A stretch of DNA of 46,155 bases from Phil1 sp964612925 (GTDB lineage Bacteria; Bacillota; Clostridia; Christensenellales; CAG-138): contig CAZTFU010000013.1 of NCBI GenBank assembly GCA_964612925.1, positions 1-46,155 on the forward strand. The letters run 5' to 3'. Of the stretch, positions 24,975 through 33,340 are shown piece by piece. Within the stretch, counting starts at the first letter, position 1, and each line of letters starts with the position of its first letter. The notes beneath the pieces are model-generated. The model saw only the letters and a list, made by a program, of their open reading frames with translations, was not told the origin of the DNA and ran no database searches. The position numbers and the translations under genes are program-made.

Positions 24975-26339
24975 ATGGAAAGAAACGGTAAAAAGGCTGT
25001 TGTTATAGGCATGGCAAAAAGCGGAATTGCAAGTGCAAGGCTTTTGTACGAACTTGGCTACAGCGTAAGCATAAACGATATGAAAACGGAAATAGCCGGT
25101 CTAAAGGAAGCACTTGAAGGCATAGAATATACAAACCTGCTGGGTGTTGACCATGCAAAGGCCGTGGAAGGGGCGGATCTCGTGGTGCTAAGTCCCGTTG
25201 TGCCGATATTCAGCCCATTTGTTGAGCAGGCCAAACACTCGGGCGCAGAGGTAATAGGCGAAATAGAGCTTGGCTACAGGTATTGTGACCGCGGCACCCG
25301 TTTTGTGTGCATAAGCGGCACAAACGGCAAAACCACAACCACCGCACTTACGGGTGAACTTTTTAAGGCGGCGGGAAAGCACACGTTCGTGTTGGGCAAC
25401 ATAGGCGTGCCGATAACCGCACACGCGCTTGAAACAAACTCGGGTGATTATATCGTGGCGGAGACCGCGGCGTTGCAGCTTGAAAGCATAAAGGAGTTCC
25501 ATCCGAACGCATTCGGCATGGTGAACATAACGGAGGATCACCTGAACCGCTTTCAATATAAAATGGAAAACTATATTGCGGCCAAGTGCCGCGGATTTGA
25601 AAACCAGACCGAGGATGACTTTGCCGCACTTAATTACGATGATCCCATCGTGCGCGATATGGCAAGGCTTACGCGGGCAAAGGTGCTTTACTTTTCACAG
25701 AAAACGGAGGTTGAAAACGGCGCATTCATACGCGGCGGCAGCATAGTTTTCCGCATGGACGGCAAGGAAACGGTGCTTATAAATACCGACGAATTGAAAA
25801 TACCCGGCAAGCATAACATTGAAAATGCGCTTTGTGCCGTGTGCCTTGCAATGAGTCAGGGACTTGATGCGCAATCCGTAATGCGCGGACTTAGGGAATT
25901 CCCGGGCGTTGAACACAGGATAGAATTCGTCAGGGAAAAGGACGGTGTTCAATGGATAAACGATTCAAAGGGCACCAACCCCGATTCCACGATAAAGGCG
26001 GTGGAGGCCATGACAAGGCCGACAATACTGCTGTTGGGCGTGGGCAATTACGACAAGAAGAGCGACTTTGTGCCGCTGTTTGAAGCATTTAACGGCAGGG
26101 TAAAGGCGGTCATAGCAAGCGGGCTCAACGTTAAGGCAATAAAGCTTGCGGCCGAAAAAACGGGATATTCACCCGTATATGTGAATGACGGCCCGATGAT
26201 AGACATGCTAAAACAGGCGGAGGAGCTTGCCCAAAGCGGTGATACGGTGTTGCTGTCACCTGCGGCGGCAAGCTGGGGCATATATGATAACTATGAGCAG
26301 CGCGGCGAGATTTTCAAACGGCTTGTAAACGAGCTTTAA
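24975..26339 (+). CDS. murD: UDP-MurNAc-alanine:D-glutamate ligase
   Basis: A 454-residue Mur ligase that adds D-glutamate to UDP-MurNAc-L-Ala. It has an N-terminal Rossmann region (KAVVIGMAKSGIASARLL), the ATP loop CISGTNGKTTTTALTG near residue 113, the NITEDHLNR block near 180 and the C-terminal WINDSKGTNPDSTIKAV near 327. GGGAGGAA lies before the ATG. A 200-base gap with a strong hairpin separates it from mraY. Confidence 0.95.
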   Translation: MERNGKKAVVIGMAKSGIASARLLYELGYSVSINDMKTEIAGLKEALEGIEYTNLLGVDHAKAVEGADLVVLSPVVPIFSPFVEQAKHSGAEVIGEIELGYRYCDRGTRFVCISGTNGKTTTTALTGELFKAAGKHTFVLGNIGVPITAHALETNSGDYIVAETAALQLESIKEFHPNAFGMVNITEDHLNRFQYKMENYIAAKCRGFENQTEDDFAALNYDDPIVRDMARLTRAKVLYFSQKTEVENGAFIRGGSIVFRMDGKETVLINTDELKIPGKHNIENALCAVCLAMSQGLDAQSVMRGLREFPGVEHRIEFVREKDGVQWINDSKGTNPDSTIKAVEAMTRPTILLLGVGNYDKKSDFVPLFEAFNGRVKAVIASGLNVKAIKLAAEKTGYSPVYVNDGPMIDMLKQAEELAQSGDTVLLSPAAASWGIYDNYEQRGEIFKRLVNEL

Positions 26340-26369
26340 TGCCGCAAGGCCAAGAAGCAAGGAGGCAAA

Positions 26370-27536
26370 GTGGAACGTGCGGTAAGTTACCCGGCACTTA
26401 ATTCACGGGGGAAAACACAAAACACACAATTAAGACCGTTGCAAAAAAGGCAGGGGCAGCTTGACTTTGCCCTGCTTATTACGGTTGTGATGATATGCGC
26501 GTTCGGCCTTGTAATGGTTTTTTCCGCAAGCTATTATTATGCGCAAAACAAAAACATGTCCTACGGCGGCTTCCATTATCTGAGAAGTCAGGGCATATAC
26601 CTTATACTCGGCTTTGTGCTTATGACAATTATCAGCTTTATCGACTATCATTGGCTTGAAAAGCTGAAGATTGTTGCGCTGATAGCCATAATAGTGCTTA
26701 TGCTTGCGGTGGTATTCTTCGGCGTTGAGAGGAACGGCGCAAAGCGTTGGCTTGAAATTGAAGGCATATCATTCCAGCCCTCGGAGCTTGCAAAATTCGT
26801 GCTTGTGCTGTACATGGCGTCATTTATGTCAAGAAGGCCGCAGCTTATGACGAATTTTATGCGCGGCGTGTTTCCCATGCTTATAATAATGGGCGTGTTC
26901 GGTATTCTTTTGCTTTTGCAGAAGAACATGTCCATGATGGTCATAATGGTCATGACGGGTGCGGTGATGCTGTTTTTCGGCGGAGCAAGGATATCGCACC
27001 TGCTGCTCCTTGGCGGAATAGCAACGCCGTTTATGATTGTTGCCGTGTTCAGTCAGGAATACAGAAAGGCCAGAATGACCATGTTCTGGAATCCGTGGAC
27101 CAGCAAGGAGGCGGGCGCGTATCAGCTTAGACAATCGCTTATAGCGCTCGGTTCGGGCGGCATATTCGGCAAGGGATTGAATTTCAGCAAGCAGAAGCTT
27201 TTGTTTTTGCCATACGGAGAAAGCGACTTTATATTTGCAATAATCGGTGAGGAGCTTGGCCTTGTCGGCTGTGCACTGCTTATGGCCGCATATTGCTTTT
27301 TGGTATACAGGGGCATACGCATAGCAATGCGGTGCCGTGACAGGTTCGGCAGCCTTCTTGCCGCGGGAATAACAAGCGTTATAGGCATGCAGGCCATAGT
27401 AAACATTGCGGTTGCAACAAGCAGCGCACCCACTACGGGTCAAACGCTGCCGTTTGTAAGCGCGGGTGGAACAAGCCTTGTTATATTCCTGTGTGCGGTG
27501 GGCATATTGCTGAACATTTCGCGCAATACGCAATAA
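26370..27536 (+). CDS. SEDS peptidoglycan polymerase FtsW/SpoVE
   Basis: A 388-residue membrane protein of the FtsW/RodA/SpoVE family with about ten helices, which polymerises lipid II together with a class B PBP. Signatures: GLVMVFSASYYYAQ near residue 47, RWLEI-like KRWLEIEGISFQPSELAKF near 124, GAYQLRQSLIALGSGG near 249 and PFVSAGGTSL near 361. The start is GTG after AAGGAGG. Position after murD fits B. subtilis spoVE; whether it serves division, sporulation or both cannot be told. Confidence 0.93.
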   Translation: MERAVSYPALNSRGKTQNTQLRPLQKRQGQLDFALLITVVMICAFGLVMVFSASYYYAQNKNMSYGGFHYLRSQGIYLILGFVLMTIISFIDYHWLEKLKIVALIAIIVLMLAVVFFGVERNGAKRWLEIEGISFQPSELAKFVLVLYMASFMSRRPQLMTNFMRGVFPMLIIMGVFGILLLLQKNMSMMVIMVMTGAVMLFFGGARISHLLLLGGIATPFMIVAVFSQEYRKARMTMFWNPWTSKEAGAYQLRQSLIALGSGGIFGKGLNFSKQKLLFLPYGESDFIFAIIGEELGLVGCALLMAAYCFLVYRGIRIAMRCRDRFGSLLAAGITSVIGMQAIVNIAVATSSAPTTGQTLPFVSAGGTSLVIFLCAVGILLNISRNTQ

Positions 27537-27615
27537 ACAACGAGGAATGGAACATTGTGCCTTCTTTTTGCATAATAATGAATGTGCCTAAGCTTTATGC
27601 GGGAAGGAGAAACAA

Positions 27616-28872
27616 ATGGCATCCATTTTGGTTTCCGGCGGAAAAAGGTTGGTCGGCAGTGCGCGCGTATCCGGCGCAAAGAATTCGGCACTGCCCATTT
27701 TGGCGGCAACGCTTATAGCGGATGGGGCGGTGGAGCTTAACGACTGTCCGCGGCTGAGCGATGTTGAAAACATGCTGAGCATACTCCGTTCACTTGGCGT
27801 TGAATGTTCGCTTGAGGGCAATACGGCCCGTATAGACGCATCTATGGCTACAAGCTCGGTAATGCCGCAAAGCATAAGCAAGGAGTTGCGCTCGAGCATA
27901 TTCATGCTGGGGCCGCTGCTCGGACGATTCGGCAGGGCGGTATGCACATTCCCCGGCGGGTGTGAAATAGGCCACAGACCCATAGATCTGCACCTGAAGG
28001 GACTTAAAATGCTCGGTGCGGACATAAGGGAGGAACGCGGGCTTATAATATGCGAAGCCGAAAGGCTTTCGGGAGCCGATATCCACCTTGATTATCCGAG
28101 CGTTGGTGCGACCGAAAACGTTATGATGGCCGCCGCGTGCGCAAATGGTACTACACGGATATTCAATTCCGCAAGGGAGCCGGAAATAGAGGAACTTGCG
28201 CTTTTTCTCAATGAGCTTGGCTATGATGTTGAGGGCGCGGGAACATCGAGCGTGATAATTCACGGCGGCAGGGCCGCATCACGCAACGTAAGCCACCGAA
28301 TAATCGCGGACAGAATAGTTGCGGGCACGCTTATGGCGGCCTGTGCGATTACGGGCGGCGATGTGGTGCTTACGAATGTGAAAAGCGAGCATATAGGCAG
28401 CATAATTGCTAAGCTTAGGGAGGCGGGCTCCGTAATAAATACGGACGGGGAAACACTGCATATGGTATCCCCGAAAAGGCCGAATGAAATAAGCCTTATA
28501 GAAACCATGCCGTACCCGGGGTTCCCGACCGATATGCAGGCGCAGATGTTTGCGCTGTGTACCGTTGCAAAAGGAACGAGCGTTATTGTTGAAAACGTGT
28601 TTGAGAATCGCTATCGCCATGCGGCGGAACTTGACAGGATGGGCGCAAGCTCTACCCGAAAGGACAGAATGGCAATTATTCGCGGCGTTGATAAGCTGAC
28701 GGGGGCAAGGGTGAATGCATGGGATCTGCGCGGGGGCGCGGCGATGCTGCTTGCGGGGCTTGCCGCGGAGGGCGAAACGCTGATAGATCATGCGGAGCTT
28801 ATAGATCGCGGTTATGAGGCACTGCATGAAACGCTAAACGCCATGGGCGCACAAATTATACGGAAGGAATAG
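27616..28872 (+). CDS. murA: UDP-N-acetylglucosamine 1-carboxyvinyltransferase
   Basis: A 418-residue enzyme that starts peptidoglycan precursor synthesis by adding enolpyruvate to UDP-GlcNAc. GAKNSALP (residues 20-27) contains the Lys-Asn pair that binds substrate. The loop FPGGCEIGHRPIDLHL near residue 115 contains the catalytic cysteine that fosfomycin attacks, so the enzyme is predicted to be fosfomycin-sensitive. GAAGGAG lies before the ATG. murG and murC/murB, which often sit around here in related clusters, are missing. Confidence 0.95.
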   Translation: MASILVSGGKRLVGSARVSGAKNSALPILAATLIADGAVELNDCPRLSDVENMLSILRSLGVECSLEGNTARIDASMATSSVMPQSISKELRSSIFMLGPLLGRFGRAVCTFPGGCEIGHRPIDLHLKGLKMLGADIREERGLIICEAERLSGADIHLDYPSVGATENVMMAAACANGTTRIFNSAREPEIEELALFLNELGYDVEGAGTSSVIIHGGRAASRNVSHRIIADRIVAGTLMAACAITGGDVVLTNVKSEHIGSIIAKLREAGSVINTDGETLHMVSPKRPNEISLIETMPYPGFPTDMQAQMFALCTVAKGTSVIVENVFENRYRHAAELDRMGASSTRKDRMAIIRGVDKLTGARVNAWDLRGGAAMLLAGLAAEGETLIDHAELIDRGYEALHETLNAMGAQIIRKE

Positions 28873-28877
28873 AGACT

Positions 28878-30185
28878 GTGAGGGGAGAAGGAAACGAGCC
28901 AAAGCGCAGCATGGTCGGGGCGGAAAATGCTCACGGGCTTAATCTTCGACCCTTCAAAAGGAATGACGTACAGTATGATATCGATACGGCGGATGGGGAA
29001 GTATATGCCGAAAGCGTAATTGATACGGCAGGTGATACCTCGGCTGAAGCCGAAACGAACTTTTTTGAAGAAAAAGAGCCCACGGACGGAATAAATGAAG
29101 CAAATGAAGAAGGAATTCCGCAAGCAGATGAAGAAATAAAAGACGGCGACGAGCAGGAGGAGCCTTCTGACGAGGAAAGCTTTTTCGAAGCGGAGGAGGA
29201 AGAAGGCGAAGAGGAGACTGCACTCAAAAAGCGCACCGTGGGCGATGTAAGGCGCGACAAGGTAAGGGAAAAGAGAAGGCTTACCGAAAAGCAAAAGCGT
29301 GTGCGTGCAAGAAGAAAAAAGCTTATAAGGCTTATAATGCTTATCTTTGCGGCAGTAATGCTTATAACGGCCTGCGTGTTGACATATTTTATGCTTATTG
29401 TGGACAGCATAGAAATATATGGCTGTACGCATTATGACGCAAATGAGCTTGTACGCACTTCGGGATTAAGAGTGGGCAAGCATATGTGGTTGCAGCGCAC
29501 GGATGAGGCCAAAAGCAAAATGGAGGAGAATTCGTATATCGCGTCCGCAATAGTTACCCGCGTATACCCGGACAAGCTGGTAATAAACATTACCGAGCGT
29601 GAAGAAGCGGCGGTGCTTGTGGGAATGAACACGCAGGCGGTTATAGATAAGGAAGGGTATGTGCTGTACATCGGTGCCCGTGCCGATTATTCGGGACTTA
29701 TCCGAATTTCGGGCATGGGAAGCAGCGGTTACCACGTTAATCAAAGGCTTGGTGAGGAATCCGACTTCAACTCAAGAACGCTTATAACTGTGCTTGATGC
29801 GGTGTATGCGGCGGGGCTTGAAACGGAAATAGTAAGCATTGACCTTGGCAATCCGCTCAGCATAAACATGGAAACGGCCTCGGGAGTGGAGATACACTTG
29901 GGTCAGATAGATAACGCGAGCGAAAAACTGGCCGATTTCAAAACGATACTGCCGACATTAAAGGCAAGGGGACTTGCATCTGACGGTACGCTTGACCTTT
30001 CCGCTCAGGGAGATCCCGTTTATTCGCCCGAAAGAACGGCGGAACCGATTCCGACGCCGAGCGTGGAGCCGACTGCCGAAACGGACACAACACCAAATCC
30101 GCAGGCGTCGGATACGCCCGTAACGCCGACCCCGAACGAAACGCCGAGCCGTACCCCCGGCGTGACGGATGCATTTTCGGGTTAA
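28878..30185 (+). CDS. ftsQ: Cell-division protein FtsQ/DivIB
   Basis: A 435-residue bitopic protein. A long, very acidic cytoplasmic tail (to about 115) is followed by a strongly basic stretch (118-150), one membrane helix (about 151-175), a POTRA domain (about 176-245, starting IEIYGCTHYDANELV), and a beta domain with LVINITEREEAAVL and IVSIDLGNPLSINM. The last 60 residues are Pro/Thr-rich and probably unstructured. It bridges early and late divisome proteins. GTG start, about 8 bases after AAGGAA. The acidic tail is longer than in B. subtilis DivIB. Confidence 0.88.
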   Translation: MRGEGNEPKRSMVGAENAHGLNLRPFKRNDVQYDIDTADGEVYAESVIDTAGDTSAEAETNFFEEKEPTDGINEANEEGIPQADEEIKDGDEQEEPSDEESFFEAEEEEGEEETALKKRTVGDVRRDKVREKRRLTEKQKRVRARRKKLIRLIMLIFAAVMLITACVLTYFMLIVDSIEIYGCTHYDANELVRTSGLRVGKHMWLQRTDEAKSKMEENSYIASAIVTRVYPDKLVINITEREEAAVLVGMNTQAVIDKEGYVLYIGARADYSGLIRISGMGSSGYHVNQRLGEESDFNSRTLITVLDAVYAAGLETEIVSIDLGNPLSINMETASGVEIHLGQIDNASEKLADFKTILPTLKARGLASDGTLDLSAQGDPVYSPERTAEPIPTPSVEPTAETDTTPNPQASDTPVTPTPNETPSRTPGVTDAFSG

Positions 30186-30241
30186 GACTTTGGAAATTTG
30201 TTTCCAAAACGTAACTTTTATTGAGTTTGGCACAAATATTA

Positions 30242-30271
30242 TTGCTAAAGCGGCCGCGCTTGTGGTATGCT
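30242..30271 (+). promoter_or_regulatory. Probable promoter of ftsA-ftsZ
   Basis: TTGCTA (30242-30247), an 18-base spacer and TATGCT (30266-30271) in the 131-base gap between ftsQ and ftsA. This could give ftsAZ extra transcription independent of the upstream genes. Confidence 0.5.
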
Positions 30272-30316
30272 GTTAGCAGGTATATTCGGCGCGAAAGATA
30301 TGGCAAAGGAGGCACG

Positions 30317-31513
30317 ATGGGTCAGAGCACGGCAATACTCGATATCGGCAGTTCAAAGGTCATTTGCCTTATTTGCGGAACGGACGGAAGGGACAATATA
30401 CTTGTGCAGGGCGCGGGCATAAAGGAGTACTCGGGCTATAGGCATGGTGTGTTTGAAGATGAACAACTGCTTGCCGATGCGATAGTTGACGCATTGAGCA
30501 CGGCGGAGGCCGAAGCAAGGCACAGGGTACGGGACATATCGGTCGGCGTTCCCGCTCCGTTTACAAAGTTGGTGCTTCAGCAGGGGCAGATAAGTTTTAA
30601 GGGCAAGCAAAGGCGCATATCACACCGCGATATAGACGAGGTGATAAATGCTTCTCTCGACTTTGCGGCACCCGACGGGTATTCGCTCATCCATTCTACG
30701 CCGGTGGAATTCTTTGTGCAGGATACCGTGCGCACGGACATGCCGATAGGCGTTATGGCTGAAGGGCTTGGCGCAAACGTGTCCCATCTTTATGTGGACA
30801 ACCATTTTAAGCAGCTTGTGAGCGATGCTTTATTAAGGGTGGGCCTTGATGCGGACATGTACATCGCCGTTCCTTTAAGCGAGGGCGTGTTCGTGATTCC
30901 CGAAAACGAGCGCAGTGAATGCGCAGTGCTTATCGATGCGGGCGCAACGCATACCGATATTTCGCTTGTGAAGAATGCGGCACTGCTTGACATGCGCACG
31001 ATAGCTGTGGGCGGGTCGCACTTTACGTCCGATTTAAGCTATGGCATAGGCATAAAAGAGGGCGTTGCCGAAACGGTAAAGCGAAGGTACGTTTATTCCC
31101 TTGATTATCAGGACAGTATAGATATGATACGGGTTCCCGGCGGGGGAATGATGTATGTTGAGCACGAAGCGATACAGTTTATCGTTGAGGAGCGCACGAG
31201 AGAGCTTTGCCGCCTTATACGCAATGCGCTTGACGAAATGGGCGTTGAAATCAGCGCGAAGCTGCCCGTTTATACGAGCGGCGGCGGGTTGACGCTTATG
31301 CGCGGCTGTTGTGAGTTCATGGAACGCGAACTTGGGGTGAACGTTCAGGTGCGTATGCCGTGGATGCCAAGGCTGTCCTCACCGAATTATGCAAGCGCAT
31401 TTTCCGTTATGGATTTTGTAATGCATTCGTTTGATGAGGATAATGCGGGTCGGCTTGAGGGGGCAAGGCCCGGTAAAAACGTATTCAAAAGATTGATAGA
31501 TCTATTCAAATAA
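30317..31513 (+). CDS. ftsA: Cell-division protein FtsA
   Basis: A 398-residue actin-like protein that anchors FtsZ to the membrane. The phosphate loop is ILDIGSSKVICLICG (about residues 7-21); VLIDAGATHTDISLV near 204 is the second phosphate region; YTSGGGLTLMRG is near 316. The final residues NVFKRLIDLFK form an amphipathic membrane-targeting helix. AAAGGAGG lies 5-6 bases before the ATG at 30317. A GTG far upstream in the same frame (30221) is rejected because it precedes the promoter. ftsZ follows after 17 bases. Confidence 0.88.
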   Translation: MGQSTAILDIGSSKVICLICGTDGRDNILVQGAGIKEYSGYRHGVFEDEQLLADAIVDALSTAEAEARHRVRDISVGVPAPFTKLVLQQGQISFKGKQRRISHRDIDEVINASLDFAAPDGYSLIHSTPVEFFVQDTVRTDMPIGVMAEGLGANVSHLYVDNHFKQLVSDALLRVGLDADMYIAVPLSEGVFVIPENERSECAVLIDAGATHTDISLVKNAALLDMRTIAVGGSHFTSDLSYGIGIKEGVAETVKRRYVYSLDYQDSIDMIRVPGGGMMYVEHEAIQFIVEERTRELCRLIRNALDEMGVEISAKLPVYTSGGGLTLMRGCCEFMERELGVNVQVRMPWMPRLSSPNYASAFSVMDFVMHSFDEDNAGRLEGARPGKNVFKRLIDLFK

Positions 31514-31530
31514 CGAGGAGGACAAGGATT

Positions 31531-32742
31531 ATGCCGTTTGGACTGGATTTTGAAAGCAGCCAACCTGCACAGCTAAAGGTGGTTGGCGTGGGCGGCGCGG
31601 GCAACAACGCCGTGAACCGTATGATACAATACGGCCTCAAGGGGGTAGAGTTTATATCGGTAAACACCGATAAACAGGCACTTTATCATTCCCGTGCGGG
31701 TCAAAAGGTTCAGATAGGTGAAAAGGCCACAAAGGGTCTTGGTGCAGGGGCCGATCCCGAAATGGGACGCAAGGCCGCGGAGGAAAGCCGCGAGGCCATA
31801 ACTGAAGCCATAAAGGACAGCGACCTTGTGTTCATAACCGCGGGCATGGGCGGCGGCACAGGCACGGGCGCGGCACCCATAGTTGCGGCATGCGCAAAGG
31901 AACTTGGAATACTTACAATAGGCGTTGTCACAAAACCGTTCGGCTTTGAGGGCAAGGTAAGGATGAACAATGCCATAAACGGCATAATGAACCTTAAAGA
32001 AAACGTTGATACGCTTATAATCATTCCGAACGACAGACTGCTTGATACCGTGAACAACGTAACTTTTACGGAGGCGTTCTGTATTGCGGATGACGTACTG
32101 CGCCAAGGCATTCAGGGTATAAGCGACCTTATATCCCAACCCGGCATAGTCAATCTTGACTTTGCGGATATTCGTACCATAATGCGCGAACGCGGCATGG
32201 CTCACATGGGCATAGGTATGGCCTCGGGTGAAAACAGGGCGGTTGAGGCCGCAAGGCAGGCGGTTGAAAGCAGTCTGCTTGAAACCAGCATAAACGGCGC
32301 ACACGGATTGATAATCAACATTACGGGCGGACCCGATATGGGTCTGAAGGAGGTCAACGAGGCTTCCGAATTCATAAGGAATTTCGCGGATCCGAATGCG
32401 AACATCATATTCGGTGCAGGTATAGACGAGGAACTCGGCGATGCATTCCGCATAACCGTTATAGCGACCGGCTTTGAGGGTGCCGACCAGACTATCGATA
32501 AGAAGCCCGAAAACGCCGTGCGGCAAACCGTGGGTTCCATGAAGGCACAGCGCAGTGAACAGCGAGAGCCTGAGGTATGGTATGAACGCCGCACCAAGAA
32601 GCCCGAGTATTCGGCTCCCCTGCCTGACGGTGAGGAGGTAACGCCGCACGTTACCCGCAAGGACCTTAACAAGACTGAGTATAACCCCAAGGAAAAGAAC
32701 AACCTTGATTTACCAAGCTTCCTTAGGAACCGCGGCGAATAA
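31531..32742 (+). CDS. ftsZ: Cell-division GTPase FtsZ
   Basis: A 403-residue tubulin homologue that forms the Z ring. N-terminal VVGVGGAGNNAVNRMI, the GTP signature GGGTGTGAAP near residue 107 and NVDTLIIIPNDRLL near 164 are all present. The tail ends in LDLPSFLRNRGE, the conserved peptide that binds FtsA and other partners. CGAGGAGG precedes the ATG. A terminator follows at 32767-32808. In many endospore formers the next gene is spoIIGA; here an inverted V-ATPase operon intervenes. Confidence 0.97.
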   Translation: MPFGLDFESSQPAQLKVVGVGGAGNNAVNRMIQYGLKGVEFISVNTDKQALYHSRAGQKVQIGEKATKGLGAGADPEMGRKAAEESREAITEAIKDSDLVFITAGMGGGTGTGAAPIVAACAKELGILTIGVVTKPFGFEGKVRMNNAINGIMNLKENVDTLIIIPNDRLLDTVNNVTFTEAFCIADDVLRQGIQGISDLISQPGIVNLDFADIRTIMRERGMAHMGIGMASGENRAVEAARQAVESSLLETSINGAHGLIINITGGPDMGLKEVNEASEFIRNFADPNANIIFGAGIDEELGDAFRITVIATGFEGADQTIDKKPENAVRQTVGSMKAQRSEQREPEVWYERRTKKPEYSAPLPDGEEVTPHVTRKDLNKTEYNPKEKNNLDLPSFLRNRGE

Positions 32743-32766
32743 GCAAAAATAAGCAACACCGAAAGT

Positions 32767-32808
32767 ATCGGCATGACCCTTGAAACGTTGGGTTGTGCCG
32801 ATTTTTTA
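32767..32808 (+). terminator. Intrinsic terminator of the dcw cluster after ftsZ
   Basis: A 13-bp stem with two G-U pairs (left arm 32767-32779, right arm ending 32802), a loop of about 10 nt, then TTTTTT. Confidence 0.85.
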
Positions 32809-32831
32809 TATTTTGAATAATCTCTTAAATG

Positions 32832-32864
32832 AAAAATCCGCGGAGCTTTGCTTGCCCCGCGGAT
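32832..32864 (-). terminator. Intrinsic terminator of the V-ATPase operon
   Basis: Stem ATCCGCGG (32836-32843) with CCGCGGAT (32857-32864); on the minus strand it is followed by TTTTTC. It lies 15 bases beyond the stop of the subunit K gene and faces the ftsZ terminator. Confidence 0.85.
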
Positions 32865-32878
32865 AATAACGTTTTGCT

Positions 32879-33313
32879 TTATTGAAGCAGCAACAGAGAG
32901 AACACCAACGTGAACAGTGCTACCGTTTCTATAATACCGATAACGATGAAGTAGTTGGCAGTGCCCTTGCCCGTTTCGCCCAATGCATCGGCAGAAGCTG
33001 CGGCCACTTTACCCTGATAATATGCGGAAAGACCGATAACCAGACCCGAGAATACGCCCACAAACAGTGCCAATGACGGTGAAGCACCCGCGGCCAAGGC
33101 ATTGTTTATAAAGTTGGTCAGCAAAAAGCCGTAGATGGTCTGCGTCAACGGTGCGCCTGAAAAGGCTATCATGATGAAGGGGGCGGGTTTGCCGTTGGCA
33201 TAGCACTTTTTCCATGCACCAACTGCGGACTGTGCCGCAATACCCGCACCGAACGCGGAACCCATGGCGGAAAGACCCAATGCGCAAGCCAAACCAATAT
33301 ACTCGATGTTCAT
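32879..33313 (-). CDS. V-type ATP synthase subunit K (membrane rotor ring)
   Basis: A 144-residue proteolipid with four helices formed by two fused hairpins. Glu129 in IGIIETVALF is the ion-carrying carboxylate. Thr57, Gln58 and Tyr61 (LTQTIYG) and Gln100 (SAYYQGKV) are placed like the Na+ ligands Thr64, Gln65, Tyr68 and Gln110 of Enterococcus hirae NtpK, so Na+ is the likely coupling ion. The second ATG (33313) is chosen because AAGGAG lies 7 bases upstream; the ATG at 33319 is only one base from it. Last gene of the operon. Confidence 0.9.
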   Translation of the reverse strand: MNIEYIGLACALGLSAMGSAFGAGIAAQSAVGAWKKCYANGKPAPFIMIAFSGAPLTQTIYGFLLTNFINNALAAGASPSLALFVGVFSGLVIGLSAYYQGKVAAASADALGETGKGTANYFIVIGIIETVALFTLVFSLLLLQ

Positions 33314-33340
33314 AATCATTCTCCTTTATGTTTATTATAT

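Noticed and set aside
24851..24991. 46-codon frame between mraY and murD
   Set aside because: It has no ribosome site, contains the strong hairpin and runs into the murD start.
31573..32649. Long open frame antisense to ftsZ
   Set aside because: It mirrors ftsZ codon structure, encodes a Tyr/Ala/His-rich low-complexity product and has no ribosome site. Similar antisense frames (for example 22302-23096 and 10660-11370) were discarded for the same reason.
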